Part shown: positions 1 to 11,464 of the stretch, in pieces
Layout: each line of letters opens with the position of its first letter
How positions within the stretch are numbered: the first letter of the stretch is position 1
NCBI RefSeq assembly: GCF_964355755.1
Contig: NC_092679.1
Location: forward strand, 23,498,432-23,562,431
DNA: 64,000 nt
Reading direction: 5' to 3'
Source of the DNA: Antedon mediterranea
Lineage: Eukaryota > Echinodermata > Crinoidea > Comatulida > Antedonidae
Notes under the pieces: model-generated
What the model was told of the DNA's origin: nothing
The model's database searches: none
Seen by the model: the letters and a program-made list of their open reading frames with translations, nothing else
Position numbers and translations under genes: made by a program

Positions 1-80
1 AAATACTGCAACCACTTCCCAATAGGGACATTAATAATTTAAGTCCATGGAGCGGTAGTCATGTTATGTAACATGACTTA

Positions 81-348
81 AGCTCTGTCTACACTATCAA
101 ACTAGGTTCACAAAAAAGTGTGTGATGTGCCCAAATATGGTAGTTATGCGTCCAAATATGATAGTGATATGCCCAAATATGATAGTGATATGCCCAAATA
201 TGATAGTGATATGCCCAAATATGATAGCGATATGCCCAAATATGATAGTGATATGCCCAAATTTGGTAGTGATATGACATCATCATGTTCATATTATGGG
301 CACATCACATTTTTTTGTCACATACAATTTGATAGTGTAGACAGAGCT
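81..348 (+). mobile_element. MITE copy 1, TIR family AGCTCTGTCTACACTATC
   Basis: Left end AGCTCTGTCTACACTATCAA preceded by TTA. Right end is its inverse, GATAGTGTAGACAGAGCT, followed by TTG. The interior is expanded by a 21-bp tandem repeat (see separate entry). It sits in a TTC7 intron. Confidence 0.85.
135..275 (+). repeat. 21-bp minisatellite inside MITE copy 1
   Basis: About six to seven copies of CCCAAATATGATAGTGATATG. The 21-bp unit keeps long spurious frames open on both strands, with seven-residue repeats such as MPKYDSD. Confidence 0.9.
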
Positions 349-403
349 TTGTCATCATTGTCACTTCCTACTCATAAAGTATGACATCTTTGTCCACTCT
401 CAG

Positions 404-3400
404 ATTCCTGAGGCACTGGAAAAAATCCGCACAGCTTTAAGTCTTTGTAGTGAGCATGCTGAATCTCTCCACCTTCTGGCTTTGTTGTTGTCCTCCCAGA
501 AACTCTTTAATGATGCCTTAAAGGTTATCAAAGGAGCAGTAGAACAGTATCCAGACAATACAAGGTGAGTTGTACTACCAGGTACTCATTTACACTCATT
601 ACACACACACTGGTAGAGTCTTTATAGTAAACCGGTGAACTGTGGTTAGTACCAGTTTATTACTTTTATGTTGTTACCTAAAAAAATGAAGATGATTGAC
701 TTTTAATTAAACCATTAAATGTTACTTTTCACAGTATGTTATTTACAATGATCAAATTAGAAGAAATTGTACGAGGCCCAGATGAAGCACTTATGACGTG
801 TAAAACCATGCTGAGCATGTGGAAGAAGACACACGATGACATCATGCACAGGTAGTTAGATTAGATTTTATTCTACTAGAAAAGTAAAACTTAGACTGCC
901 TTTGATAATGCTGTCCTTTAAACCTCAATTTGTTTCCTCACCTTTGTCTACACTATAAAACTAGTTTGAAAAAAAGTGATGTGACAAAATATGGTAGTGA
1001 TATGCTCAAATGTGGTAGTGATATGACATCATCATGTCCATATTTGGGCACATCACATTTGTTTGTCTTTGATATTGTAGACATAGCTTAACATTAGCTT
1101 GTATAATGTTGCAGTCTGTGATTGACATATTTTATTGTAATATTCTGTTGTCTTTGCAGTGATACTTTTCAAGGCATGGTATTGATAGAAAAGGTTGGGA
1201 GTGACAAGAGAAGTATGGCACATGTACATATATCCGAGCTCAAAGACAGAGACTCAGGTATGCCTATATATATCGAAATAAATTAAATCAAATTGTGGGA
1301 TTACAGTATACTGTATAGAGTTGATCCATGAATTGTTTTAAGCTAGACCCTACAGTAGTTTCATTTTCTGCCAGGAATATGCTTTTCTAGATCTAGGAAA
1401 GTACAGATTTGGCTATGGGACTATTGGTGTGAATTTGTTTTTAATGTGGAATATGCCGCTTCATATATGGAAATAACCGTAGAAAAATAATGTGTTTTAG
1501 TAATCACAATATATTGTTGTTTTTACTATCCATATATCCATAACACTTGTGATGAGTTTGAAGTAAAGTAAGTTTTGGGAAATTCTTTTAAAATTGCAAT
1601 ATTGCTTCAATTATATTTCTAAAGCTCTGTGTACACTATCAAACAAGTTTGACAAAAAAAAGTGTGATGTGCCCAAATATGGTAGTGATGTGATATCATC
1701 ATGACCATTATGGGCACATCACATTTTTTTTTGTCACATAAGGTTTGATAGTGTAGACAGAGCTTTACTTTGGTATTTGCGGGAAATGGGTTTTAATTAC
1801 TTTGATAATTTTTATATATAAGATCCACTGTCACTTCCTTCTTTTAACTAACTTTTAAATAATAATTTAAATGAAAAATAGAACAAAAGACAACATAACA
1901 TATTTGTTTTACTAACATCAGTTGTTTTTGATATCATCAGTTTTAAGAGTTTAAAGTCAATAATATTCTTAAATTTGGTTGTTTTAAAAAAACTTTCTTT
2001 ACATTTATATTGTTAATGGAAAACTTTATATTATTGATCAATTTTTATTAAATTATATTTAAGCTACAGAAATTAAATGTTTTCGAATTTTAAAATGCAC
2101 AAACATTAGTGATGATATTCAATATAATGTCTACTTAATTATATTGCATGTTAAGCTATTACCTACTTATAATTGCATGCATGGTGGTTGTTTTTGTTTA
2201 TTGCTTTTATTATTATTGTACAGCATTACAACCTACAGACAATTTCAAAGCTCTATTCGACCATAGTTCTACTTGGATAAAGACTTACAATCAGGTTTTC
2301 AGTGTACATATAGTACATATTATAGTATAGTGCATCTCTCGGTCTCAGCCCCTGTCTTGAACAGACAAATGGTGACAAGTATTATTTTGAACATAATCTT
2401 CACAATTTATATAATACAAATAACATTACACTGTTACTATTGCAGGTTCTATTCATAATTCTTTAGCAGCATCCAGGGTTGAGCAAGCGTTATCAGAAGT
2501 GGCATCTTCAATGGGGAGTTACATACCAAAGCCTGGGTCACAACAAGTGTGGTACACACAAGCTCAAATATGGCTCTCAACAGGTATTTACAAACGCTTG
2601 TCATTGGAGTGTTTACTGGAGCTTAAGCTCTGTCTACACTATCAAAGTTTATGTGACAAAAAATGTGATGTGCCCTTATTTGGACATGATGATGTCATAT
2701 CACTACCATATTTGAGCATATCACTACCATATTTGAGCATATCACTACCATATTTGGGCACACAGCACTTTTTTTTGTCAAGCTAGTTTGATAGTGTAGA
2801 CAGAGCTTTAGGCCTTCTTTTCAATAATTTAACTCTATTATAATGGCAATACAATTATTGATTTCTTGGTAAACATATTAGATGTTCGCATATTAGAATG
2901 GTGTATAGAAGAATGCTTGTTTTTACATTTCAACATATGGGCAATGGATGCGTAGGAGCCCATGACTTAATATGCTTGTTTATACATTTCAACATATTGG
3001 CAATGGATGTGTAGAAACCCATGACTTAATTAAATCATATTCGTATATAATCCCTGTCCATGGGGCTAGCTTTTTAAGCTGACCATGACAATTTAACATA
3101 TTAATGAAATCATAACAATTTATCAAAGAAAATGGGAAATTTCCATAAAAAAATACCCAAAAGATGTGAACTGTGGGAGTTAACATTCTAGTTCTTTAAA
3201 ATAATATCTATGGGATTAAGCCATCTGTGTGTATTCCATTCCTCATGGAAGATTCCATTAATATATTTCATATATATTGTTTGTTGTAGCTGAGATTTAC
3301 CTAGCTGTTGGTAAGCTGAGTGAGGCAAGATCCTGTATGCAAGAAGCAGTTAGCATCTTTCCACTGTCGCATCAAATATTACACATGGTAATGTTTATTT

Positions 3401-4261
3401 CATCATTTCATCATCATGTTATGATAATAACAAAAAGATAAAGAAACTTATTAGTAATCTAATGTATTTTTTTAATTAAGCAATGTTTGAATACAATTAC
3501 ATTTTTACTGTTATGTTTAAACATTTAGTTGGGATGTATTCAGGACCATAAAGGTGAACTGACAGAGGCTAAGAAATACTATGATAATGCACTAGCTATC
3601 AATCCATCGTATGTCAAAAGTCTACAGAACCTGGGAATGGTGTACTTAGAACAACAGAACTACACAATGGCGGAAAAATTGCTAAAGGATGCAGTCAACA
3701 TTGATCCAACTTCTCATGTCTCATGGTATGTCAATTTAATTTTAAGCATGCTGTTTTGTTGTTATATTTAAAACAATCGTGGCTATTTCTTTCTTTTTGT
3801 TGGTATACTGTGACCCAATGAATTATTATTATGATGAAGTACCTATAGAATTTGGCTTTGACATTATTTGACATCAAAAGACTATCTTTTGTGCTGCAAT
3901 AACAGGATTTTTATGCTATACATTTTGAGGCACCGGAAAATTGCGTTCTAAAACCATCTGTAATAATATTGAAAGTATATATAATGTATAGAAATGTATT
4001 GAAAGTATACATAAATGTTTTTTGAACTTGAAAAAAAAATAGTGCCTGAACTCTCTTGATATTGTTGATACAACACAGATTATTATGTCAAAATGCTACA
4101 TAGTACTGTACTACTAAATTGTTATTTTTAGGAATCATCTAGGAAGAATACTAATGTCACAGGGTGAATACGAAACGGCAAGTGAGTTTTTAATGACGTC
4201 ATTAGAGCTGGAGTCAACAGCACCTATTGTTCCATTCAGAGTTATTCCAAGGATATTATAA
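404..4261 (+). CDS. TTC7: TTC7 (TTC7A/TTC7B) orthologue, C-terminal exons (5' part outside window)
   Basis: TTC7 is the helical TPR scaffold that, with EFR3 and FAM126/hyccin, holds PI4-kinase alpha at the plasma membrane. Seven exons read in phase: 404-564, 735-851, 1160-1257, 2446-2583, 3290-3387, 3529-3725 and 4132-4261, ending in TAA. All introns are GT/AG. The exons encode 312 residues, the last third or so of a protein of about 840 aa in human. Landmarks recalled from human TTC7B are present: SLHLLALLLS, RGPDEALMTCK, AASRVEQALSEVASS, AQIWL, then two TPR units (AKKYYDNALAINPSYVKSLQ and MAEKLLKDAV), and the terminal PFRVIPRIL. The loop between RGPDEAL and AASRVEQ is shorter than in vertebrates. 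MITEs sit in the first, third and fifth introns of this model and upstream of the first exon. TTC7A and TTC7B cannot be separated because the invertebrate gene predates their split. Confidence 0.95.
942..1088 (+). mobile_element. MITE copy 2, same family
   Basis: CTTTGTCTACACTATAAAAC left end, interior AAATATGGTAGTGATATG, right end GTAGACATAGCT followed by TAA. Diverged copy in a TTC7 intron. Confidence 0.7.
1623..1764 (+). mobile_element. MITE copy 3, same family
   Basis: AGCTCTGTGTACACTATC to GATAGTGTAGACAGAGCT, with TAA before and TTA after. TTC7 intron. Confidence 0.8.
2626..2807 (+). mobile_element. MITE copy 4, same family, perfect TTA duplication
   Basis: Full TIRs with TTA at 2623-2625 and again at 2808-2810. 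Internal 21-bp units (CATATCACTACCATATTTGA type) occur about three times. TTC7 intron. Confidence 0.88.
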
Positions 4262-5144
4262 AGACAGACAGTAGAGAAAAATGGAAAATACCAAGTACTA
4301 AGAACAATGTATAAACATTGTATCACCTGCAAACCATTCTGCTCTAAACAAAACAAACTGAAAACAAATATAGTGGTATTAACATATTGTTACAAGATGG
4401 AAGACGTTCAAGAAGAGATTAAAATAAGACTTACCTACAATATAATTCTATAGGTCTGATTTACAGATGGAACACTGACTGATAATTGAACTAAGATACA
4501 GTATTCTAAAGTAAAAGTGTAGGGTTATAGTATGTGTGAATGTTTGGTGTTTACTGAAAAACCAGGGTTGTCTTTATATGAGCTGTAGTGGTGATCATAG
4601 ATTCTGTAATGTCACTGTGATTGAAAGTTTATCTATCCTAAGTTTCTGTAAGTTTTATGTGATCATGTTATGGTTTTGGAAAGATTTTATGCTGAGAGCA
4701 CCATGGAATATGATAGCACTACAGGTGAACTAATAAATCTAGATAATGTTTCTATCTTTAGACACTATTCGGACTCCCTTTGAACAGAAAACAAATATTT
4801 GTACACTAGATTTATATGTAATTTTACCTATTTTTATATGCATTTATATTGGTGGTTTATCTTATTGTGCTAGTAGTGCCATAGTCTAGAATATATTATA
4901 TTTATCTGAAAAAGCCATTTGTAATATTTGTGACATTTCCTAGTTAAAATATCATGTTAAGGGACCACCTCATTTAGAAACATTCTCATTTGCTAGTAAG
5001 TTCAAATCTCGCATTAACGGACCTCATCATTGAAGGTACATTCATGTAGCGGGAGGCAGTGCTGTTCAATTCTTTTTATGATTTTTCATTATTTAAACAA
5101 AAGGCAATGTTATCAGTTCCATGAAATATAATAAATAAGGATCA
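4262..5144 (+). other. TTC7 3' untranslated region and candidate poly(A) signals
   Basis: No conserved coding follows the TTC7 stop. AATAAA hexamers at about 4732 and 5131 on the plus strand are the nearest candidate polyadenylation signals; which one is used is not visible. Confidence 0.4.
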
Positions 5145-5183
5145 AGCTTTGTCTACACTATCAAACTAGTTTGACAAAAAAGA
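5145..5183 (+). mobile_element. MITE fragment (copy 5, left end only)
   Basis: AGCTTTGTCTACACTATCAA and the following ACTAGTTTGACAAAAAAG match the family left arm. No right end follows. Confidence 0.7.
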
Positions 5184-5551
5184 TGTACTTCAGGTTTGGT
5201 GCTAGGGAACACGTCCATTATGGTAGAGGTTGATAGAACCAAATAACTATCAGTAATTACAGTATTTATAATTATTTATCACATTTTATATATACTGATT
5301 ACAATATTAATTTATAATATATTTGCATAGTATTAAAACTATAATTGTTGAATTTAATATATTACATTACATAATATAATTCATTTATTTAATTATAATT
5401 ATTATTATTAATTATAATGTAACTTTCAGTAACAGTAATAGATATCTATAAATAAAGAACATATGATTTCTAGTTAACAGGCCTATAGCAGGGTCAACGA
5501 TTGTCTTAGTGATGAGATGTTTTTGAACCACTTCTGCCTCATGTTTGCTTG

Positions 5552-5650
5552 ATTAAAGCCCGTTTTCCACTACGAAAATTGAAGGCACAATTGAATGCAT
5601 ATTTATATTTCCTTCAGGAGTAGTGAGGATAGTTCCTAGTGGAAAATTAT
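5552..5650 (+). mobile_element. Short MITE-like repeat, GTTTTCCACTA family (copy a)
   Basis: TTAAAGCCCGTTTTCCACTA at the left and TAGTGGAAAA at the right form a short inverted repeat. The left half resembles the element near 18423. Confidence 0.5.
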
Positions 5651-6242
5651 TACAAATTTAGGGCAAATTTTTTATTTGGTATATGATTTGGTGAAAAACC
5701 AGCTTTACAGACAAATTTTAGGCAAGCAATGCTGGAGATCACATTCTTTAAATTTATATACTTTTTATACTTGTGGACCATACGTTGTGCAATATGCTTA
5801 GCAAGGACCCTGTGGCTGTATTCTCTTATCACACTGACAGTAGCAATATATTACCTTTAAAGATGCCATTTTAATGTCAAGTAATAGTTATTCACTGTGA
5901 CCAAAAACTTAGTAAAAAAAATGATTTTATTATTCTTCATTTATAATGTTTTTATGGGGAAACCCTAAAGTGCGAAAGGTGATATGGCCACTGTCATTTA
6001 TACTCTGATTTGTGATTTATTAAAAGAATAAAAACAAATGATACGGTTTTCTTATTGATTTAATTTATTTTCATTTATAATTAAAATATTTATATATTTT
6101 GGTATAAATTCACAAATTACATAACATACTATTTTATAAGTAATATTGTAATGAATTTAGATCTTCAACATTTTGTTCTCTTAAAGAGATTGATGTAACA
6201 TGTACTGAAGTACAGTAAGAATGAAGTAAAGTTGAGAATGTC

Positions 6243-6420
6243 TAGATGCAACAACATTTATTCAATATTCAATATTTTACAAAGTTTATGGGTTAAGATA
6301 CACAGAAGCCAAAGTGGCTTGTCTTTGTAGTCCTAAGCATAAACATAAAACATATACGGACGCATTACATTAACAAAAAATGACATTTTGAGACAGAAAA
6401 AGAAAAGAAAAAAATATTTT
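6243..6420. repeat. Dispersed repeat, copy a (retroelement 3'-end type)
   Basis: CAACATTTATTCAATATTC, ACACAGAAGCCAAAGTGGCT, ACGGACGCATTACATTAAC and AAAAAATGACATTTTGAGAC recur in the same order at 7328-7490. The A-rich right side and T-rich left side suggest a short retroposon or LINE tail, read on the minus strand. Confidence 0.6.
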
Positions 6421-6456
6421 GGTTGTTATGCTACAACCATCCTGGAGAATATCTTA

Positions 6457-6598
6457 AGCTTTGTCTACGCTACCAAACTAGTTTGACAAACAAGTGTGAT
6501 GTTCCCAAATATGGTAGTACTGTAATGTGATCATCATGTCCATATATGGGCACATCACATTTTGTTATCCCATTCAGTTTTATATTATAGACAGAGCT
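6457..6598 (+). mobile_element. MITE copy 6, same family
   Basis: AGCTTTGTCTACGCTACC to ATAGACAGAGCT, with TTA before and TAA after. It lies downstream of the serine racemase-like gene, just past its candidate poly(A) signals. Confidence 0.75.
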
Positions 6599-6610
6599 TA
6601 ATTCATAATG

Positions 6611-6626
6611 CTTTATTGGGTTTATT
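6611..6626 (-). terminator. Candidate poly(A) signals of the serine racemase-like gene
   Basis: Two AATAAA hexamers on the minus strand (TTTATT at about 6612 and 6621 on plus) lie about 260 bases past the stop codon. They directly precede the right end of a MITE, so the gene probably ends there. Confidence 0.45.
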
Positions 6627-6884
6627 CAGACAAATTATCATCCTGAATGAACTCTGATCCATCCGCTTCCAATTACTACCACCATCGATGATTGGCGCCG
6701 CAAGAGTAAAATAGATTAAAAAAGTTTAAACATCAATTGAAAAATTCTTTGTTAAATTAAAATATTAAACTTCTTTTGCGTTTATAGCATCATGATTTTT
6801 ATTTTAAAATTTGTTTTTTAAAATGTCCTTTTGTATCTAGGCTATCCTACATGGAGTCAAGAACTGCATGTCCAAAGAAGTCTT

Positions 6885-9800
6885 CTACCAAGGTAAGTTG
6901 TCCAAATCAACATTTCCCCCACATAGTACAATGCATATCCTCTTGACCGATGCTGGTATTCGGTTTAACTGATCAGACAAAATGGCCGCTACACCTACTG
7001 CAGCAGCAGGTTCAATCACAAGCTGCAAACATAATGTACAAGAAAAACTGGTTACTGTTTTCTGTCTACACTATCAAACTTTATGTGACATTAAAAATCA
7101 AATTACTGAAATAAAACAAGAAAAATGCTGTGGGTAACCGAACGAATATACCTTTAATCGTTCCCATGTAAATTTCATAGCCGATATTATTTGTTCATCC
7201 GTCTGCAGAGGAAAAAAATAAATTGTTTTTTAGTTTTAATTAGCATAAAGGCATTTTTTGCTATACATTATAAAATGTTGATATAACGTTTGTGGCACAC
7301 CAGGTATATTAGAAAAGAACTGTTTAGTTTAAACAACATTATTTATTCAACATCAACAGACAGTTTACATTGTTTATGGTCCAGACACACAGAAGCCAAA
7401 GGGGCTTATCTTTGAAGTCCCACGGACGCATAACAATTACAAAAAATGACATTTAGATACTAGACAGAAAAAGAAAAAAATACAAAGTGAGATCAAGCAT
7501 AATAAAAAACCATATTCATAGAAATATAATGCTAGATTAACTGAACAGTTCTTTTCTACATGTGTATGGCCAATATTATATAAAAATATTGATTTCGCCA
7601 TGCAAAGCTTAAAACAATATACATTATAAAAGTTACAATTTTAGTCTCACCATAGTAAAAACCTCTTTCTCTGCTAATTCCTTAAGAATAGGCCATGTGA
7701 CCTGACCTAGTTGTTGAGTTGTCAGTGCATCTGCTACACTAGTCAGGGATTGCGGTGGATTAGGCCAAAGTCTCTCACCTAAAACGAAAATATATTCTCT
7801 AAATTATCTACGCCTAGATGTACCCAACTGTTCTAATTCATGGATTGGGTCATTCAGAAGGTTCCCCAAACCCAACCAACAGCAAAAGAAATGCGCCAAT
7901 AACAGGAGGGTATGAAACAACTAAATGTCATAAAATCCTACCAGCTCTTAGTGATGGCTCTGTGTCTTTTCCTTTTGGTTCTGCAAGATATACTATAAGA
8001 AAAACGAAAACAATTCATAAATCATTAGCCTATATGTTTTAAATACTCAGTTCTACCTAGAGTCATGCTGAAAGACCAACTGACCTTTGACATTTTCCTT
8101 GATTCCTTTAGCCCCGACAGTAATTCCAGATGTTAAACCTCCGCCACTTACAGGAGCAATGATGGCATCCAAATCTTCAATTTGTTCCATTATCTCTATT
8201 CCAAGTGTTCCCTTTGTTAGAGAAGAAATTCTTTTGTTTTGCAGTATGCGCAAAAAACATTCAAATTTAGCCAATCAAAAGTAAGTACTGAAAAATTCAT
8301 CCAATCAACAAGCATGAGTCATAATTTAAACTGAGCTTTACATTTCTTTATTCCATTCCTTCTGTTAAAGGGGATATGAAACATAGGCTGTAAGTGAAGG
8401 AAGGAAATTAGCTATTTCTTGGAGAGGAATTGCTTAACATACAGGGTCCGACACTGGTAAGGTAAACAAATAATGTATATAATGGTAACAATAAACCAGT
8501 TATTAAACCTGTCCAGCCACAACATCCAGGTGATCATAAGGTGGAATAAAAACCATATCTCTTTCTTTCTGCACTTTCTCACAGGCTTCCTTTCTAGAAA
8601 TAGAAATAAACCTTTTAGTTCCTTTTTTGGGTGCCTGGCTAGAAATCTTTACCACAAGGTGAAGTGTTTTTTTCCTTCATTAACAGATATAAGAAGGATT
8701 GGAAAGAAATGTGTGTTACTACCTCAACCCATATGGCAAGACTCAGCATAATACACTTTGCTACAAATTCCACTTTCATGTATTTAAACGTTCTTTTCTT
8801 TCCCTTCATGAGACATCAAGAGTGCAATACCTGTACCTCCTGCAATATACATACCTAGCAAGCTGTGTTGGCTCACAGAAGACAATCTCAGCTCCTGAAC
8901 TTCTGATCTCTTTTACCTTAAATTCTGCTGTTGTCTTTGGCAGGACTACACAGCATGGCAAATGGTTCAACTTGGCAGCATATGCAACAGCTATTCCATG
9001 GTTGCCAGAGCTGTGAGTTGTCTGAAATTTAAAACACAGAAACCCACATTAAACAAACTAATAGTGTTGGTATGAGTACTGCTTACCTGATAAATCAACA
9101 ATATAGATTTTTGTATCCAGGTCAGCTATACATGAAATAGACTCAACATGTTGGTGCAGTACCCATTACCTCCTTGAGCTTGAATCTATAACCAATAGTC
9201 ATCAGCACAAGCTTGGTAGAGGTGTAGATGTATTAATGCCAGGCTGATATGGACATGTGTGAGAGTGTCAGAGTTGGGTTAAACAGATGATGTACAGTAT
9301 TTATATAGGTCTAAATGTAAATATTACACTTACTACACCACGTAATGACTGGTTCTCTTTGAGAGATATCATCTGGAAAAAAAAAGATGTTTGTAAGCTT
9401 TTTATGTTCATTTAAACACAAATATTATGGTATATGATAATATATTAAGCTATTTTCTATTAAGTAAGGATGAGATTTGATATTATATAGCTTTATGATT
9501 ATTAAAGTATGGATTTCTAAAAAGGAAGTAAAATAAAGTTGATTGTCACAACATTTTGATTGCAGATTTTCAACTATTTTACTTCTTTTAATTGTATCGC
9601 AAACAATATTTAACTAAATTTGATAGGCAATATTTTGTGCTTGAACATAGCTTTATTCATTTTATCTGTTATTGAGAAATGTAATTGAATCGTATTAACA
9701 ATATGTTTCAAGGCATATCAAAACATTTTCAGAAGTTTTACCGAGTTAAGTGCACCTCGAATCTTAAACGATCCCGTCCTTTGCAGATTTTCACATTTGA

Positions 9801-9912
9801 AGAAGATTTCCCTCCCTGTTATTTTATTTACTGTTGTGCTTGTGATAACAGGAGTTTGGATGACAAATTTTGAAATTCGTCTAACAGCCAATAAAACATC
9901 TTCGTATGACAT
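6885..9912 (-). CDS. SRR: Serine racemase / serine-threonine dehydratase family PLP enzyme, complete
   Basis: Fold-type II PLP enzyme that racemises and/or eliminates L-serine (or deaminates threonine), normally cytosolic. Nine coding exons in transcript order: 9742-9912, 9334-9372, 8855-9021, 8509-8593, 8085-8211, 7942-7992, 7651-7778, 7152-7202 and 6885-7022, ending in TAG. The product is 318 aa against 340 in human SRR. Visible residues are the Schiff-base Lys50 in GSFKIRG, Ser75 in THSSGNHG (human Ser84), the phosphate loop PVSGGG near 174-179, and LCGGNVD at the C terminus. The ATG at 9912 lies two bases inside its acceptor (CTCCAG), so a 5'UTR exon is expected upstream. Oddities, from ungapped alignment by eye: Cys307 replaces the PLP-contacting Ser313 of human, the metal-site Asp216 position reads Thr, and the triple-serine loop of aspartate racemases is absent. 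Racemase and dehydratase cannot be told apart by sequence. Confidence 0.9.
7062..7095 (+). mobile_element. MITE fragment (copy 7)
   Basis: CTGTCTACACTATCAAACTT and TATGTGACA match the family left arm only. It lies in an intron of the serine racemase-like gene. Confidence 0.55.
7328..7490. repeat. Dispersed repeat, copy b (retroelement 3'-end type)
   Basis: Second copy of the 6243-6420 repeat, with ACACAGAAGCCAAAGGGGCT, CACGGACGCATAACAATTAC and AAAAAATGACATTTAGATAC. It sits in an intron of the serine racemase-like gene. Confidence 0.6.
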
Positions 9913-10082
9913 ATCTGGAGTAAAGTACAAGAAAGAATAGTGTTATGTAAAGAAAGTTTTTAAAAATATTTGCTTGCCTCACTTTCTGCTTATCAAATTC
10001 TAGTTGTGGGCTCTTGGAACTCTGTGACCAACTATATATATTGGAACCCCGTCGTTGTTGTAGGGTCTACTTAGAGTAGCAG

Positions 10083-10165
10083 TACAATTCAATTCAATTC
10101 AACTTTTATTTCAGACAATTGTCCATATGGTATAATACATTACAAAAAAAAAGATGAAGGAGAGA
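10083..10165 (-). repeat. LINE-like 3' tail fragment
   Basis: An AATTC repeat followed by AACTTTTATTTCAGACAATT and GTCCATATGGTATAATACAT is typical of an inverted non-LTR element 3' end. Assignment is by general resemblance only. Confidence 0.35.
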
Positions 10166-10839
10166 GGACCAAAACTTGTATCTATTGGTATATAATGCCT
10201 CTCTCCATTTGTAGTACATGTTTGAATCCATCAACAAATATTTATATACAAATTAACATTCTGTTTTCGCTTTTCATTATTCTTATAAGAAATCGGTAAG
10301 TCGAAATCCTCAAATATTTATAAAATGATGGAATATTGTTTTCCACAAACAAATTCTTCGCACTAACAAATCTTGGTTGTCCCAACAACCTCCGGAAAGC
10401 ATAATTATAACAAACTTTAAGTACAGTACTAGTATATTATTATTACTAGTCTAGACTAGTAGTAGGGCTTACTACACTGTAATAACTTTGGGGAGGCTAC
10501 TAAATTAATAGTAGTATAGTAGTAGTACAGTTGTAGCAGTAGATAATAAGATAGTAGGCTACTACTAGCTACTAGCTAGACTGACTTTAGTACTCACTAT
10601 AGATAGAGGCCCAGCCAGATAGATACGTAGTAGAAGTACGAAACTACCTAGTTTAGTTACCTTACTTACTTATTTATTTACCTTACTAACTACTTACTGT
10701 CTATTTTTTATCTAACATGGACACTCTAATGATGTATTACATGGATGGAGGGGTGTAAATTCAGCCCTAATTTTGATCAAATAAAAGATTCATAACATTT
10801 CTGAACTACAGTAAACAATAATAAATGCTGCCCTCTCTC

Positions 10840-11039
10840 GTTGTGCACGTGTTTGTGGTTTCCGGTATAATCGATCAAGGTAGATTATCACTGATTGGTT
10901 TTTGTAATTGCTCCGCCCACTCATGCACCAATGATCATGCTCGTTGTTCGATCAAATCGGATATCGTCTGCCAAGTGAATTTTCAAAACTGATTCGAAGT
11001 TCAAGTTTACACGTCTCGTAACTCATCAAAGTTACCAAG
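10840..11039. promoter_or_regulatory. Candidate divergent promoter between the SRR-like gene and MAPKBP1, with 5'UTR exon
   Basis: The segment between the two divergently oriented genes is less AT-rich than its surroundings. It holds a CACGTG E-box (10846-10851), an ATTGG reverse CCAAT box (about 10894) and a GC box CCGCCC (about 10913). It ends in TTACCAAG followed by a good donor GTAAATAC at 11040, which could be the end of a noncoding first exon of MAPKBP1. No TATA box is obvious. This is inferred from motifs and position only. Confidence 0.4.
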
Positions 11040-11129
11040 GTAAATACATTAAGTCCTTTTGGTTTACTTATTGTTTAGCACAGGTTTATATTATAGTTTA
11101 TCATAATTATTTAGGCCCCTAAATATTGG

Positions 11130-11395
11130 AGCTAGGGTCCGGGTAGGCCTAGGATAGGCCTAGGTAGATAAATAAATATAGGTAGGTAGCCCAGTCAGTG
11201 AGTGTCTAGGCTAGGCCTAGGCTAGCTAAGCTAGGCTACAGTAGGCCTAGGCCTACCTACTGCTGCTGTAAGGGCCAGGGCAGGGGCCTAGCCAAGCAAG
11301 TACTGTATGTGGTGGGTAGTCTAGGGCAGGTTTAGGTCCAGCTAGTAGTAGGCCCTACTACATATATATAGGCTACTAGCCTAGGCCTGTCACAC
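11130..11395. repeat. CTAGGCCTA-rich low-complexity tract (left)
   Basis: Dense short palindromes TAGGCCTA, CTAGGCTAG and AGCTAGCT between the 5'UTR exon and the 843-bp TIR element. A shorter, similar tract follows the element at 12318-12400. Confidence 0.7.
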
Positions 11396-11464
11396 CAAAA
11401 TCAGTCCGGGCCAAAATCGGTCCGGCGGATATTTATCATGACATGCCTACTATATTGTATTTCT

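Noticed and set aside
89-384. Open frames with YHYHIWA-type (minus) and MPKYDSD-type (plus) repeats
   Set aside because: They are translations of the 21-bp minisatellite inside a MITE; open on both strands only because 21 is divisible by three.
8087-9016. Plus-strand frames of 65-105 codons
   Set aside because: Antisense shadows of the SRR-like exons and introns; no family resemblance.
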